A stretch of 34,617 nt of DNA from a virus: positions 1-34,617 of the IMG/VR virus record IMGVR_UViG_3300046751_000391. The stretch is one strand, 5' to 3'. The stretch's first letter is position 1. Every line of letters begins with the position of its first letter. The position numbers were made by a program, and so were the translations under genes. The notes beneath the pieces are model-generated. The model had not been told where the DNA came from and did not search any database. It worked only from the letters and a program-made list of their open reading frames with translations. Shown here in pieces: positions 24,591-30,740 of this stretch.

Positions 24591-24850
24591 GCCTGACCAA
24601 ATGGTTCAAAGAAGACTGGGTTGATATCAGCGCACCAAAGAAGGGTGGCGGTTACAAAAAGTGTGGCCGCACCTCTTCAGAACGTGGCAAGCGTGGCTAT
24701 CCCAAGTGTGTGCCAGCCGCAAAGGCAGGGCGCATGAGCAAGTCGCAGGTGCGGTCAGCGGTGCAGCGCAAGCGGTCAAAAAAGCAGGGCGTCGGTGGCA
24801 AGCCGACTAACGTGGCGACGTTCGCAAACAGGCGTAAAGCACGGGCGTAA
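24587..24850 (+). CDS. Small basic protein 4 (DUF5872-like)
   Basis: 87 residues. MSLTKWFKEDWVDISAPKKG, CGRTSSERGKRGYPKCVPAA and RSAVQRKRSKKQGVGGKPTN make up a pattern I associate with a DUF found in marine phages (probably DUF5872; name from memory). Two cysteines in C-G-R and K-C-V-P. Last gene of the late operon; attP follows directly. Confidence 0.82.
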   Translation: MSLTKWFKEDWVDISAPKKGGGYKKCGRTSSERGKRGYPKCVPAAKAGRMSKSQVRSAVQRKRSKKQGVGGKPTNVATFANRRKARA

Positions 24851-24852
24851 TC

Positions 24853-24897
24853 TGTCCCAGTTTGTCCCAGGTTTCTGGCTACCAACGCCTACCAACG
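24853..24897 (+). repeat. Paired direct repeats left of attP (likely integrase arm sites)
   Basis: TGTCCCAG at 24853-24860 and 24863-24870 (10-base period), then CTACCAACG at 24879-24887 and 24889-24897 (10-base period). Tandem short repeats spaced by one helical turn beside a tRNA-derived core are the usual look of arm-type binding sites for tyrosine integrases and excision factors. TGTCCCAG recurs as a pair on the right side (25072, 25083). Confidence 0.65.
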
Positions 24898-24951
24898 GTA
24901 ACCAAAACACCCCAAAAACTCTGGTTTTTAACGCTTGAATACCTGTTAAAA

Positions 24952-25000
<49 letters not shown>

Positions 25001-25030
25001 GCCTACAACCCAAGCATAGCCTCAAAAACA

Positions 25031-25068
25031 AGCCCTCGGCCTTAACTGGCTGGGGGCTGTTTTTTTGT
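25031..25068 (+). terminator. Strong terminator 30 bases after the attP core
   Basis: AGCCCTCGGCC (25031-25041), loop TTAACTG, GGCTGGGGGCT, then GTTTTTTTG. The 11-pair stem has two G-T pairs. In the phage circle it ends the rightward late operon. In the prophage it would lie just downstream of the rebuilt tRNA-Glu and shield the integrase from tRNA-promoter transcription. Confidence 0.88.
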
Positions 25069-25071
25069 GTT

Positions 25072-25090
25072 TGTCCCAGTTTTGTCCCAG
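25072..25090 (+). repeat. TGTCCCAG pair right of attP
   Basis: TGTCCCAG at 25072-25079 and 25083-25090, 11-base period, mirroring the pair at 24853/24863 on the other side of the core. Probable arm-type sites for the integrase; they also lie just before the integrase promoter region, so the bound protein could control its own gene. Confidence 0.65.
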
Positions 25091-25105
25091 TTTTATTTGC
25101 GCTGT

Positions 25106-25136
25106 TTGACTTTTTGTGTCAATATGGTGGTAGTTA
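25106..25136 (+). promoter_or_regulatory. Possible integrase promoter with inverted repeat
   Basis: TTGACT (25106-25111) is a good -35 box; a -10 is less clear (TAGTTA at 25131, spacing 19). TTGAC-TTTTTGT-GTCAA (25106-25122) is an inverted repeat that could be an operator. The region is AT-rich and ends 22 bases before the integrase start, which has GGGAG as ribosome site. Confidence 0.35.
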
Positions 25137-25158
25137 GAAATCAAACGGGAGCAAGCTT

Positions 25159-26406
25159 ATGAGGGATTTATCTGTAAAGTTTTGGGAGAAACGTGGCCAC
25201 TGGGTTATCAATGCTAATCGTGTCGGCTTAGACACGAAGCATGGTAATTTTGAATCGCGTGAAGCGGCAATGAAAGAGGCTGAAAAACTGAAAGCGCAGT
25301 TTGTCCTTGGCCAAGATGTTGAGGCTAAAGCCAAGCCGAAATTGTTTTCAGTCCGTGACGCACTCAACGAATACCAAGCCAACCAGGCGGCGCTTCAAAC
25401 CAAGTCATATTTTGAGGCACAAAAGTTCAACCTCGAATTGCTGGCCGCTGTTAAATTCAAAGGCATCCCAGTCGGCAAACATCAAATGGAACGACTGGGC
25501 CGGAAGGCAGAGCGTGAAGATTTTAGAACGTGCATTCAATTAGCCATAAAGAATGAAGGTAGAAGCGTTGAGACAATGCAAACCCGCCGCAAGCATTGGT
25601 CAAAGTTTTTTAAATTCGTTGCCGGTAAGGGGTGGATTGACGCTAGCCCGATTGACGACATCAAATTACCAAAACCCAGCAAGAAAGATAAACGCGCACC
25701 CAAAGTGCAGCCAGGGTTCATTGCATGGTTGCAGACAGATGCGCTGGACGCGCACGCTGCTGCTTTCAAAAAAGCAGCAGAGAAAAAGTTCAAACACGGT
25801 CAGCGAAATCATCTGACGATCAGCCCAGCAAAGCTGGAATTGATGATCCTGTTGTCAATCACCACTGGTCTGCGTCAGGGTGAGTTGCGTGCCTTGCGCC
25901 GCTGCGATTATTCAGCAAACAGACAAATTATTTCTATTAGTGGTGGCATTGATCATGGCACACAAACGATTGGCCGCGCCAAGACTGAAGAGGGTCAAGA
26001 CCGCGATATTGAGGTGCCGCAGGCAGTTTGTGCAATGCTTGACGACTGGCTCCAGAAAAGTAGATTTAAAAAGTTTGATGATCTGGTCTTTCCGTCCACG
26101 ACAGGCACGCCATTACGTAAAAACGATTTCAGTGAAGCCATCAAGCCCATGCGTGCAGTCTGCCCTTTTAAGGATGAAAAAACTGGAAAGCCGCTGCATT
26201 TGCTGTGGGCAGATATGCGCCACGCCTTTGCCAGCAACATGATAAACCAGCTTGGTGCCAACTGGGTTGATGTGGCGGAATCAATGGGCCACACCAATCC
26301 AGAGTTTACCAAACGTCGTTACGGGCATTACATCGAAGATGAAGAGAAAAGACAGCGCAAGCGTGAGGCGGCTGGCGCGGTGTTGGTAAACAGAAAGGGG
26401 CGCTAA
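25159..26406 (+). CDS. int: Tyrosine recombinase integrase
   Basis: 415 residues. The N-terminal ~110 hold an arm-binding-type domain, then a core-binding SAM-like domain (about 130-220) and the catalytic domain. Catalytic residues: Arg239 in TTGLRQGEL, probable Lys275 (RAKTEEGQDRDIEVP), Arg354 in ADMRHAFAS, His378 in MGHTNP and the nucleophile Tyr388 in KRRYGHY. The first His of the usual H-x-x-R box II is Ala351 here, an unusual substitution. Integrates phage DNA at tRNA-Glu by recombination between attP (24952-25000) and attB. Reads toward the leftward operon end (convergent). Confidence 0.95.
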   Translation: MRDLSVKFWEKRGHWVINANRVGLDTKHGNFESREAAMKEAEKLKAQFVLGQDVEAKAKPKLFSVRDALNEYQANQAALQTKSYFEAQKFNLELLAAVKFKGIPVGKHQMERLGRKAEREDFRTCIQLAIKNEGRSVETMQTRRKHWSKFFKFVAGKGWIDASPIDDIKLPKPSKKDKRAPKVQPGFIAWLQTDALDAHAAAFKKAAEKKFKHGQRNHLTISPAKLELMILLSITTGLRQGELRALRRCDYSANRQIISISGGIDHGTQTIGRAKTEEGQDRDIEVPQAVCAMLDDWLQKSRFKKFDDLVFPSTTGTPLRKNDFSEAIKPMRAVCPFKDEKTGKPLHLLWADMRHAFASNMINQLGANWVDVAESMGHTNPEFTKRRYGHYIEDEEKRQRKREAAGAVLVNRKGR

Positions 26407-26561
26407 TGCGCCCCTCTCATCACGTCCCAAATTCTTTGCAGCCAGTTCTTGGGCGGCGGTTCAATGCTCGCCGCTTGGAGTTTAGCTGCCCATATGCGTT
26501 TCATGACCTTACTCTGCGCGGCACGCTTTTCAGGCGTCCATGCTGCTTTGTGTTTGTTCAT
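26403..26561 (-). CDS. Small protein, 52 residues, end of leftward operon
   Basis: Start at 26561 on the minus strand, preceded by AGGTGGG at good distance; stop at 26403-26405, overlapping the integrase stop region. The sequence begins MNKHKAAWTPEKRAAQSKVM and continues with KRIWAAK, ending LQRIWDVMRGAH. The W-T-P-E-K-R-A-A-Q-S pattern resembles short helical DNA-contact motifs in phage proteins. It overlaps the Xis-like gene by 32 bases in another frame. Too short for usual gene callers. Function unknown. Confidence 0.65.
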   Translation of the reverse strand: MNKHKAAWTPEKRAAQSKVMKRIWAAKLQAASIEPPPKNWLQRIWDVMRGAH

Positions 26562-26742
26562 CAATCCCACCTAATTTCACAATTTCGGCACGCGGTATGA
26601 ACCACCGTGAACCATCTTGAATGGCCTTGATCTGGCCGTCTTGTATCCAGCGCCTGACGCGCTTGCGGCTGGCCTCGCTGTAGCCTTCACCGAATAGGGC
26701 GTCACACGCTTCCCTGACCGTCAGTAGAGCGTTAGTAGCCAT
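26530..26742 (-). CDS. Excisionase-like winged HTH protein
   Basis: 70 residues from ATG 26742; a longer frame upstream would read the antisense of the Pro-rich region as His-rich and is rejected. MATNALLTVREACDALFGEG, SRKRVRRWIQDGQIKAIQDG and SRWFIPRAEIVKLGG form a MerR/excisionase-type winged helix (recognition helix, then a wing that ends in R-W-F-I-P). Position next to int, convergent, fits Xis, the directionality factor. It could also be a small transcription regulator of the leftward operon. Confidence 0.75.
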   Translation of the reverse strand: MATNALLTVREACDALFGEGYSEASRKRVRRWIQDGQIKAIQDGSRWFIPRAEIVKLGGIDEQTQSSMDA

Positions 26743-27094
26743 TCTTTGCAGCCTCATAACCAGGTGGTGGTGGCGGTGCATCAGGCACGCTTGTATGGGG
26801 CGGGGGTGGTGGTGGCGGTGCATGAGCCGGTGCCGGTGCTTGCTGCCGTGGTGCGCCGTCGTTAAGCCACAGGCGTGATCTGGCCACGCGGTGAAATGTG
26901 TCACCGATCTTGACCTGTATCTCCAAACCAGGCTGCTGCTTGAAATCGTCCTTGGTGGCTTGATAATAGGCGTCCAAACGTGCCTTCAGATCAGGGTCAC
27001 TTATGTTAAACCAAAAACTGATGCTCAGATTGTCGTCAATTTCGACGCCGCGCACCAACTGAACTTTGCCAGCTTTGTATTCAGGTTGTGCCAT
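26732..27094 (-). CDS. Conserved recombination-operon protein with Pro-rich tail
   Basis: 120 residues; ATG 27094 follows GAGAAGGA. The first ~75 residues look like a small beta-rich domain (KVQLVRGVEIDDNLSISFWF; GLEIQVKIGDTFHRVARSRL); the C-terminal third is a low-complexity Pro/Ala/His tail (PPPPPPPHTSVPDAPPPPPG). Flexible Pro-rich tails follow the globular part in single-strand-binding proteins, so an ssDNA-binding or partner-recruiting role beside ERF is a reasonable guess, but the domain is not one I recognise. Confidence 0.65.
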   Translation of the reverse strand: MAQPEYKAGKVQLVRGVEIDDNLSISFWFNISDPDLKARLDAYYQATKDDFKQQPGLEIQVKIGDTFHRVARSRLWLNDGAPRQQAPAPAHAPPPPPPPHTSVPDAPPPPPGYEAAKNGY

Positions 27095-27725
27095 TTTGGA
27101 TGTCCTTCTCTTGTTTTTTCCAGAAAGCATAAAAGCGGTTGTAGTCGTCAGGCTTGGCCCTGTGCATCGCAGTTAGCACGGGGTTCATTTCACCAATCCA
27201 GGCATTAAGGCCGGTGAGTGATTTGAATGATTGAATCTTGGTTTCAAGCGCGGTCAGATCGTAATCAGCGGCAGGCGCGTCATCATCGACATCCACGCCG
27301 TCACGGGGTGCCGACTTGTGAAAGTCAGGGTCATCACGCTCACCAGTCGAAATAAGCAGCAACGCACGCAGATATTGCTTCACCGCATAGGACTGGGCGC
27401 TGCCGCTGGTCTGTGCGCCTGTCAGCGGCAACATGACATCCATGCCGACAGGATCTGTCTTCTCACCTGACACATGGCCCATGCCAATCTTGTAGCTAAA
27501 TTTGGCCCACAGTTTTGCGTTGCCTGCACTGAATGTTTCAGTGCCTACGCTATCGACTTGCGGGTGCAGCCCGTGTTCAGCGCAGATCGGGCGGCACATA
27601 TCCAAGAAGGCATCAACGGATGCAAAGCTGTAATTGCCGTGCGAGTTGCGATCACCCTTGGCCAGCTTTTGCACTTGGCCCATTGCGGCATTGATGGCCG
27701 CATTTATGTTTGCTTGATTACTCAT
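27081..27725 (-). CDS. erf: ERF-family ssDNA-annealing recombinase
   Basis: 214 residues. ATG 27725 is preferred (GAGGGAGATA before it). NAAMGQVQKLAKGDRNSHGN, YSFASVDAFLDMCRPICAEH, then PVGMDVMLPLTGAQTSGSAQ and SYAVKQYLRALLLISTGERD are the conserved N-terminal ERF core; the C-terminal part is acidic and variable. ERF rings anneal complementary single strands, working with the exonuclease encoded at 28220. Overlaps the neighbours at both ends. Confidence 0.9.
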   Translation of the reverse strand: MSNQANINAAINAAMGQVQKLAKGDRNSHGNYSFASVDAFLDMCRPICAEHGLHPQVDSVGTETFSAGNAKLWAKFSYKIGMGHVSGEKTDPVGMDVMLPLTGAQTSGSAQSYAVKQYLRALLLISTGERDDPDFHKSAPRDGVDVDDDAPAADYDLTALETKIQSFKSLTGLNAWIGEMNPVLTAMHRAKPDDYNRFYAFWKKQEKDIQNGTT

Positions 27726-28059
27726 TATCTCCCTCAACTGATCGCGTGTTGAACAGCCCTGCGTGGGCCGGATTGTTTTTCATCCACAGCCGTGCGTAGT
27801 ACGGCTTGTGGTGATCGTTGATCTTGAGCGCCTCACCATCTGGCCTGGCGTCAATGATGTTGATGGTGGTTTCCCACCGGATGCGTTCCATGATCATCTG
27901 TGAGCCAACGCGCTTGTGGCCCTTGGCAATCGCCTCACGGGTGAAGCGATCCCAAAGCTGGTAGACCATCGGGTTGGCCTGATGGAACGATAGAAACCGT
28001 GCTTCACGCTCGTTACGCGGTGCCTGCATGGCCTCAAACAGTGTGGGTTGCGCGTTCAT
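27718..28059 (-). CDS. Conserved phage protein of recombination operon
   Basis: 113 residues: NEREARFLSFHQANPMVYQL, WDRFTREAIAKGHKRVGSQM, IMERIRWETTI and INDHHKPYYARLWMKNNPAH. I recognise the pattern H-x-x-N-P-x-V-Y ... R-I-R-W-E-T ... Y-Y-A-R from many phage genomes, usually near recombination genes, with no known function. Overlaps the ERF start by 8 bases and the small membrane protein stop by ATGA. Confidence 0.8.
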   Translation of the reverse strand: MNAQPTLFEAMQAPRNEREARFLSFHQANPMVYQLWDRFTREAIAKGHKRVGSQMIMERIRWETTINIIDARPDGEALKINDHHKPYYARLWMKNNPAHAGLFNTRSVEGDNE

Positions 28060-28223
28060 GCTACCACCAGGTCAAGCAGCACGATGAAGCACCACAGGCT
28101 GAAAACCGTGAACATACAAGTGACAATCACGCCAAGGATGCGGAGTGTTTCGCGCACCCATGAGTAAGGGCGCAACGGGCGACCAGCTTCATCAACGTGA
28201 AGCCACAACAGGTTTCGTCTCAT
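28056..28223 (-). CDS. Small single-TM protein, 55 residues
   Basis: Starts at ATG 28223 (minus), overlapping the exonuclease stop by 4 bases, and ends by ATGA overlap with the next gene at 28056-28059. The N-terminus is charged (MRRNLLWLHVDEAGRPLRPY); the second half is one long membrane helix (ILGVIVTCMFTVFSLWCFIV). Perfectly fitting overlaps on both sides support it as a real gene. Function unknown; a membrane role during lysogeny is possible. Confidence 0.72.
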   Translation of the reverse strand: MRRNLLWLHVDEAGRPLRPYSWVRETLRILGVIVTCMFTVFSLWCFIVLLDLVVA

Positions 28224-29140
28224 TTGAACCCCCATAGTTTTTTTGCCTCAAGTAAAACCTCTGGGCGCATATCCCACGCCCACATATGTGCGAAATCTGG
28301 CTCAATTAGCCGCAGCATTTGCTCCACCGAATCGGCAGATTTCAGGATGTTTTCGCGGATCGCGCACTTGGCTGTGATGTGATTGAGGGCAGCTTGCAGC
28401 CCCTCATTGGTCAGCCTGTCGCTGTTGTCAGCGTTGAAGACGCGGAAATCTTTGGCATTGGCATACACGATGGTCTGCATCAGGCCGGTGCCAGCCCAGT
28501 AGCCTGCGACCTGGCTTGTATGTGACCAGTCGGGCTGTGTGGGCAGGCTGGCAGCACGCTTGCCAGACTTGGTGTTTGCAGCAGCGCTAGACCATTTTGT
28601 TTTGAGTTCAATGCGGCGCGAAAAGTCAGGGAATCCTGAGTAGGGCAGTTCCAAACCGGACAAGTTGGTGAAGATTTCAGATTCACCGTCAATGCGGTTG
28701 AGGCCATACAGGGCGTGCGCTTCTTTGACGCCTTCAATTGCGTTGGTCAGCACATCGGCAAACTCTGCACGGTTGACCGCCAGCTTGCGCTCGTCTTTGC
28801 CGTCGTCCCAGGTGCGCGGCTGGTATTCATCCAGGCGGCTCATACCCTGCCGGATCACAGCTTCAATCGCATGGCCGTCAATCAGGTGAAGGTTGGCGCA
28901 GTCCTGTACAACACGCCCTGCCAGCATGTTGGCATTGTCATCTTTATATAGGTTTACAGTAGCTTTGGCGGCGTCTGTGTCGCCTACTTGGTCGCCTTTT
29001 ATGACCGCCCAGGCTTGGGACACCTTGGGACGGATCACGCACTTTTCAAAAAATGTCCGGCAGATTGGACGCGATGCCGGATTGCTGTGATGGAAATAGT
29101 GCTTGTTAGTAGCCCATTTAGTGGACGGTGGTAGCGACAT
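28220..29140 (-). CDS. PD-(D/E)XK exonuclease (RecB/Cas4-like)
   Basis: 306 residues. The nuclease core is visible as Asp172 (SGFPDFS), Glu178-x-Lys180 (RIELKTKW) and the Q-x-x-x-Y motif Gln210/Tyr214 (SHTSQVAGYW), the arrangement of RecB/Cas4-like nucleases. It probably resects DNA ends to feed the ERF annealase, the pair being the equivalent of lambda Exo/Bet. ATG 29140 has TTGAGG at 8 bases, which can pair with upstream AAACCTT (see 29141-29229). Confidence 0.85.
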   Translation of the reverse strand: MSLPPSTKWATNKHYFHHSNPASRPICRTFFEKCVIRPKVSQAWAVIKGDQVGDTDAAKATVNLYKDDNANMLAGRVVQDCANLHLIDGHAIEAVIRQGMSRLDEYQPRTWDDGKDERKLAVNRAEFADVLTNAIEGVKEAHALYGLNRIDGESEIFTNLSGLELPYSGFPDFSRRIELKTKWSSAAANTKSGKRAASLPTQPDWSHTSQVAGYWAGTGLMQTIVYANAKDFRVFNADNSDRLTNEGLQAALNHITAKCAIRENILKSADSVEQMLRLIEPDFAHMWAWDMRPEVLLEAKKLWGFK

Positions 29141-29229
29141 AAAAAAACCTCAACAGAAATAGCTTCCTGCCAAGGTTTAATATTCTTTACTGATTACGTC
29201 AATATACTTTTATTATTTAGTACTTAAAA
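29141..29229 (-). promoter_or_regulatory. Probable leftward early promoter region (PL-like)
   Basis: AT-rich gap between repressor stop and exonuclease start. On the minus strand it holds TTGACG (29202-29197) as a -35 candidate; the best -10-like words (TATTAA, 29182-29177) are at suboptimal spacing of 14. Close to the gene, AAACCTT could pair with GAGGTTT that contains the ribosome site, giving a possible RNA switch for exonuclease translation. An ACGTCA word (29196-29201) is shared with the operator region at 30089. Confidence 0.4.
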
Positions 29230-30015
29230 TTACTTATTAGAACCCAACATTTTATCCCGATAGCTCGTCACATCATAGTCAACCCACTGCATTTCGCGCA
29301 GTTCTGGGCGTATTATCATTGTGACAATCGGACAGCCCCATTCGAGTTCAAGGTTTGTGTACGTGCCGAAATTGTTGCTTTCAAGTGAATATCGGTTTCT
29401 TCCAGTTTGATAAACGACACCGTAAAGCAAATGTTGGTTTGTTGTTTTCACGATGCTGTAGTGGCCAAGACATTCCTTATCCACCACCCCGCGTTGCATC
29501 GGATCAATGTTGACGATATCAAGGTTGCCGTTCATCCAAGCTGATGGATGGTCAAGATCATCTGTCATGTTCCAGTACACGCACATGGTGTCGTGCAAAT
29601 AGTAGTCGTGCATATATATCGCTTTGTCTTGATAGGGTGACATGCGCTCCATTTGACCACCTGAATGACCCATCACTAATGTTGGATTTTTTCCATTGTT
29701 TGAGTTGATTAGGTGCGGTGCAATCTTTTTTGCTTTTTCACCACACTCGTCGTCCCACGGGAAAACGCAGGCCAGCACTGGGATGGGTGGGCTGGCAAAA
29801 AATATCTGTTGCGGCGTGCAATTCAGGATTTTTGAATACTCTTCAGCGTCGGCAAGTGAAATGCCAATATCGCCAGATTTATGGCGTGACAAGGTGGCAG
29901 GCTGGATGCCTTTGAGTTCAGCGACCATGTTATTCTTCAGGCCGCTGCGCCTGATCATCTTGTCCAAGTTGTTTGGTGCCACTGGCCCACAGTCCATTGC
30001 TGAATAACTGTTCAT
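29230..30015 (-). CDS. CI-like phage repressor
   Basis: 261 residues, ATG 30015 with AAGGTG upstream. N-terminal HTH of Cro/CI type: NLDKMIRRSGLKNNMVAELK, GIQPATLSRHKSGDIGISLA. The C-terminal part has hints of a LexA/CI-like S24 fold (YLHDTMCVYW, GNLDIVNIDP, NRYSLESNNFG) but the positions expected for the catalytic Ser and Lys are Thr and non-Lys, so self-cleavage seems unlikely; this alignment is by eye. It would repress the divergent Cro gene and leftward operon. Placement beside an HTH gene and palindromes supports the lysogeny repressor role. Confidence 0.8.
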   Translation of the reverse strand: MNSYSAMDCGPVAPNNLDKMIRRSGLKNNMVAELKGIQPATLSRHKSGDIGISLADAEEYSKILNCTPQQIFFASPPIPVLACVFPWDDECGEKAKKIAPHLINSNNGKNPTLVMGHSGGQMERMSPYQDKAIYMHDYYLHDTMCVYWNMTDDLDHPSAWMNGNLDIVNIDPMQRGVVDKECLGHYSIVKTTNQHLLYGVVYQTGRNRYSLESNNFGTYTNLELEWGCPIVTMIIRPELREMQWVDYDVTSYRDKMLGSNK

Positions 30016-30043
30016 GATATCACCTTGTCGCTTTCAGTCAAAC

Positions 30044-30120
30044 ACCTGATACAGGTAAGCCTATTGTCTTAATAGGTCAAGTCATATAACGTCAGTACAA
30101 ATATTTGGTACGGGTGACGT
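30044..30120. promoter_or_regulatory. Operator/promoter region between repressor and Cro
   Basis: Three palindromes in 77 bases: ACCTG-ATA-CAGGT (30044-30056), CCTATT-GTCTT-AATAGG (30060-30076) and GTACAAATATTTGGTAC (30095-30111, one extra G). The last is inside a longer imperfect palindrome with ACGTCA (30089-30094) and TGACGT (30115-30120). Rightward promoter candidate: TTGTCT (30064) with TATAAC (30085), spacing 15. Leftward candidate on the minus strand: TTGACC (30082-30077) with TACCTG 17 bases on. The middle palindrome overlaps the -35 of the rightward promoter. Confidence 0.7.
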
Positions 30121-30121
30121 G

Positions 30122-30331
30122 ATGCAACTAAACGAATATCGTGAAAGTAAGGGCTGGTCTTACAGCGAGTTGGCAAGGCTTGTGGGGGCTGCACACGCGA
30201 CTGTTGTGCGCCGTTGGTGCCTGCCTGTGGGCCATGAACAGCGCCTGATACCCAAGGCAAGCAACATGCGTAAGATCGTGCAGCTAAGTGCTGGCGAGGT
30301 GACGCCCAACGACTTCTATCAAGATGACTGA
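30122..30331 (+). CDS. Cro-like HTH protein
   Basis: 69 residues from ATG 30122 (GTG 30119 would add one residue). MQLNEYRESKGWSYSELARL, VGAAHATVVRRWCLPVGHEQ and RLIPKASNMRKIVQLSAGEV form a compact helix-turn-helix of the XRE/Cro type; the tail ends NDFYQDD. Divergent from the repressor, first gene of the rightward early operon, as in lambda. It overlaps the nuclease gene by 8 bases. Confidence 0.85.
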   Translation: MQLNEYRESKGWSYSELARLVGAAHATVVRRWCLPVGHEQRLIPKASNMRKIVQLSAGEVTPNDFYQDD

Positions 30332-30740
30332 GGATGAACTGCAAACATATGTGGTTCATTGGCTTCAGGTGGCCCTGCCGCTGGGCAGTATGTTCCATCA
30401 CAGCCCGAATGAGGGCAAGCGCCACGTTAGCTACAAGATGCGCCTGAAGAAGCTGGGCATGACGGCTGGTTGGCCTGATCTGGAAATCTTTGTGCCTCAA
30501 CACGGTTGGAAAGACCCGACGCACCAAGGCCCGATCATGATTGAGTTGAAGCGCCCAAAGGGTGGCAGCTTGTCAGCCAATCAGAAAGACATCCAGGAAC
30601 GACTGAAGTGTTGCGGCGTCTATTGCGTCACAGCAAAGCGCCTGGGGCATGTAGAGGCGTATCTGAAGCCGTTGCTCAATCTGCGTGGCACCAGCCAAGC
30701 CGACATTATCAGACAGATGTGTGAGGCAGAAGGTGGCTGA
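30324..30740 (+). CDS. VRR-NUC domain nuclease
   Basis: 138 residues. The PD-(D/E)XK core of VRR-NUC proteins is visible: N29-E30-G31 (HHSPNEGKR), Gly49-x-Pro-Asp52 (TAGWPDLEIF), Glu74-Leu-Lys76 (MIELKRPKGG), LSANQKDIQERLKCCG and the closing GHVEAYLKPLL. Such small nucleases in phages may act on branched DNA, as stand-alone relatives of FAN1-type enzymes. It overlaps the methyltransferase start by 8 bases. Confidence 0.92.
   Translation: MTEDELQTYVVHWLQVALPLGSMFHHSPNEGKRHVSYKMRLKKLGMTAGWPDLEIFVPQHGWKDPTHQGPIMIELKRPKGGSLSANQKDIQERLKCCGVYCVTAKRLGHVEAYLKPLLNLRGTSQADIIRQMCEAEGG

Noticed and set aside
26743-26904. His-rich N-terminal extension of the Xis-like protein
   Set aside because: It is the Pro-codon-rich tail of the neighbouring gene read in another frame; the HTH protein starts sensibly at 26742.
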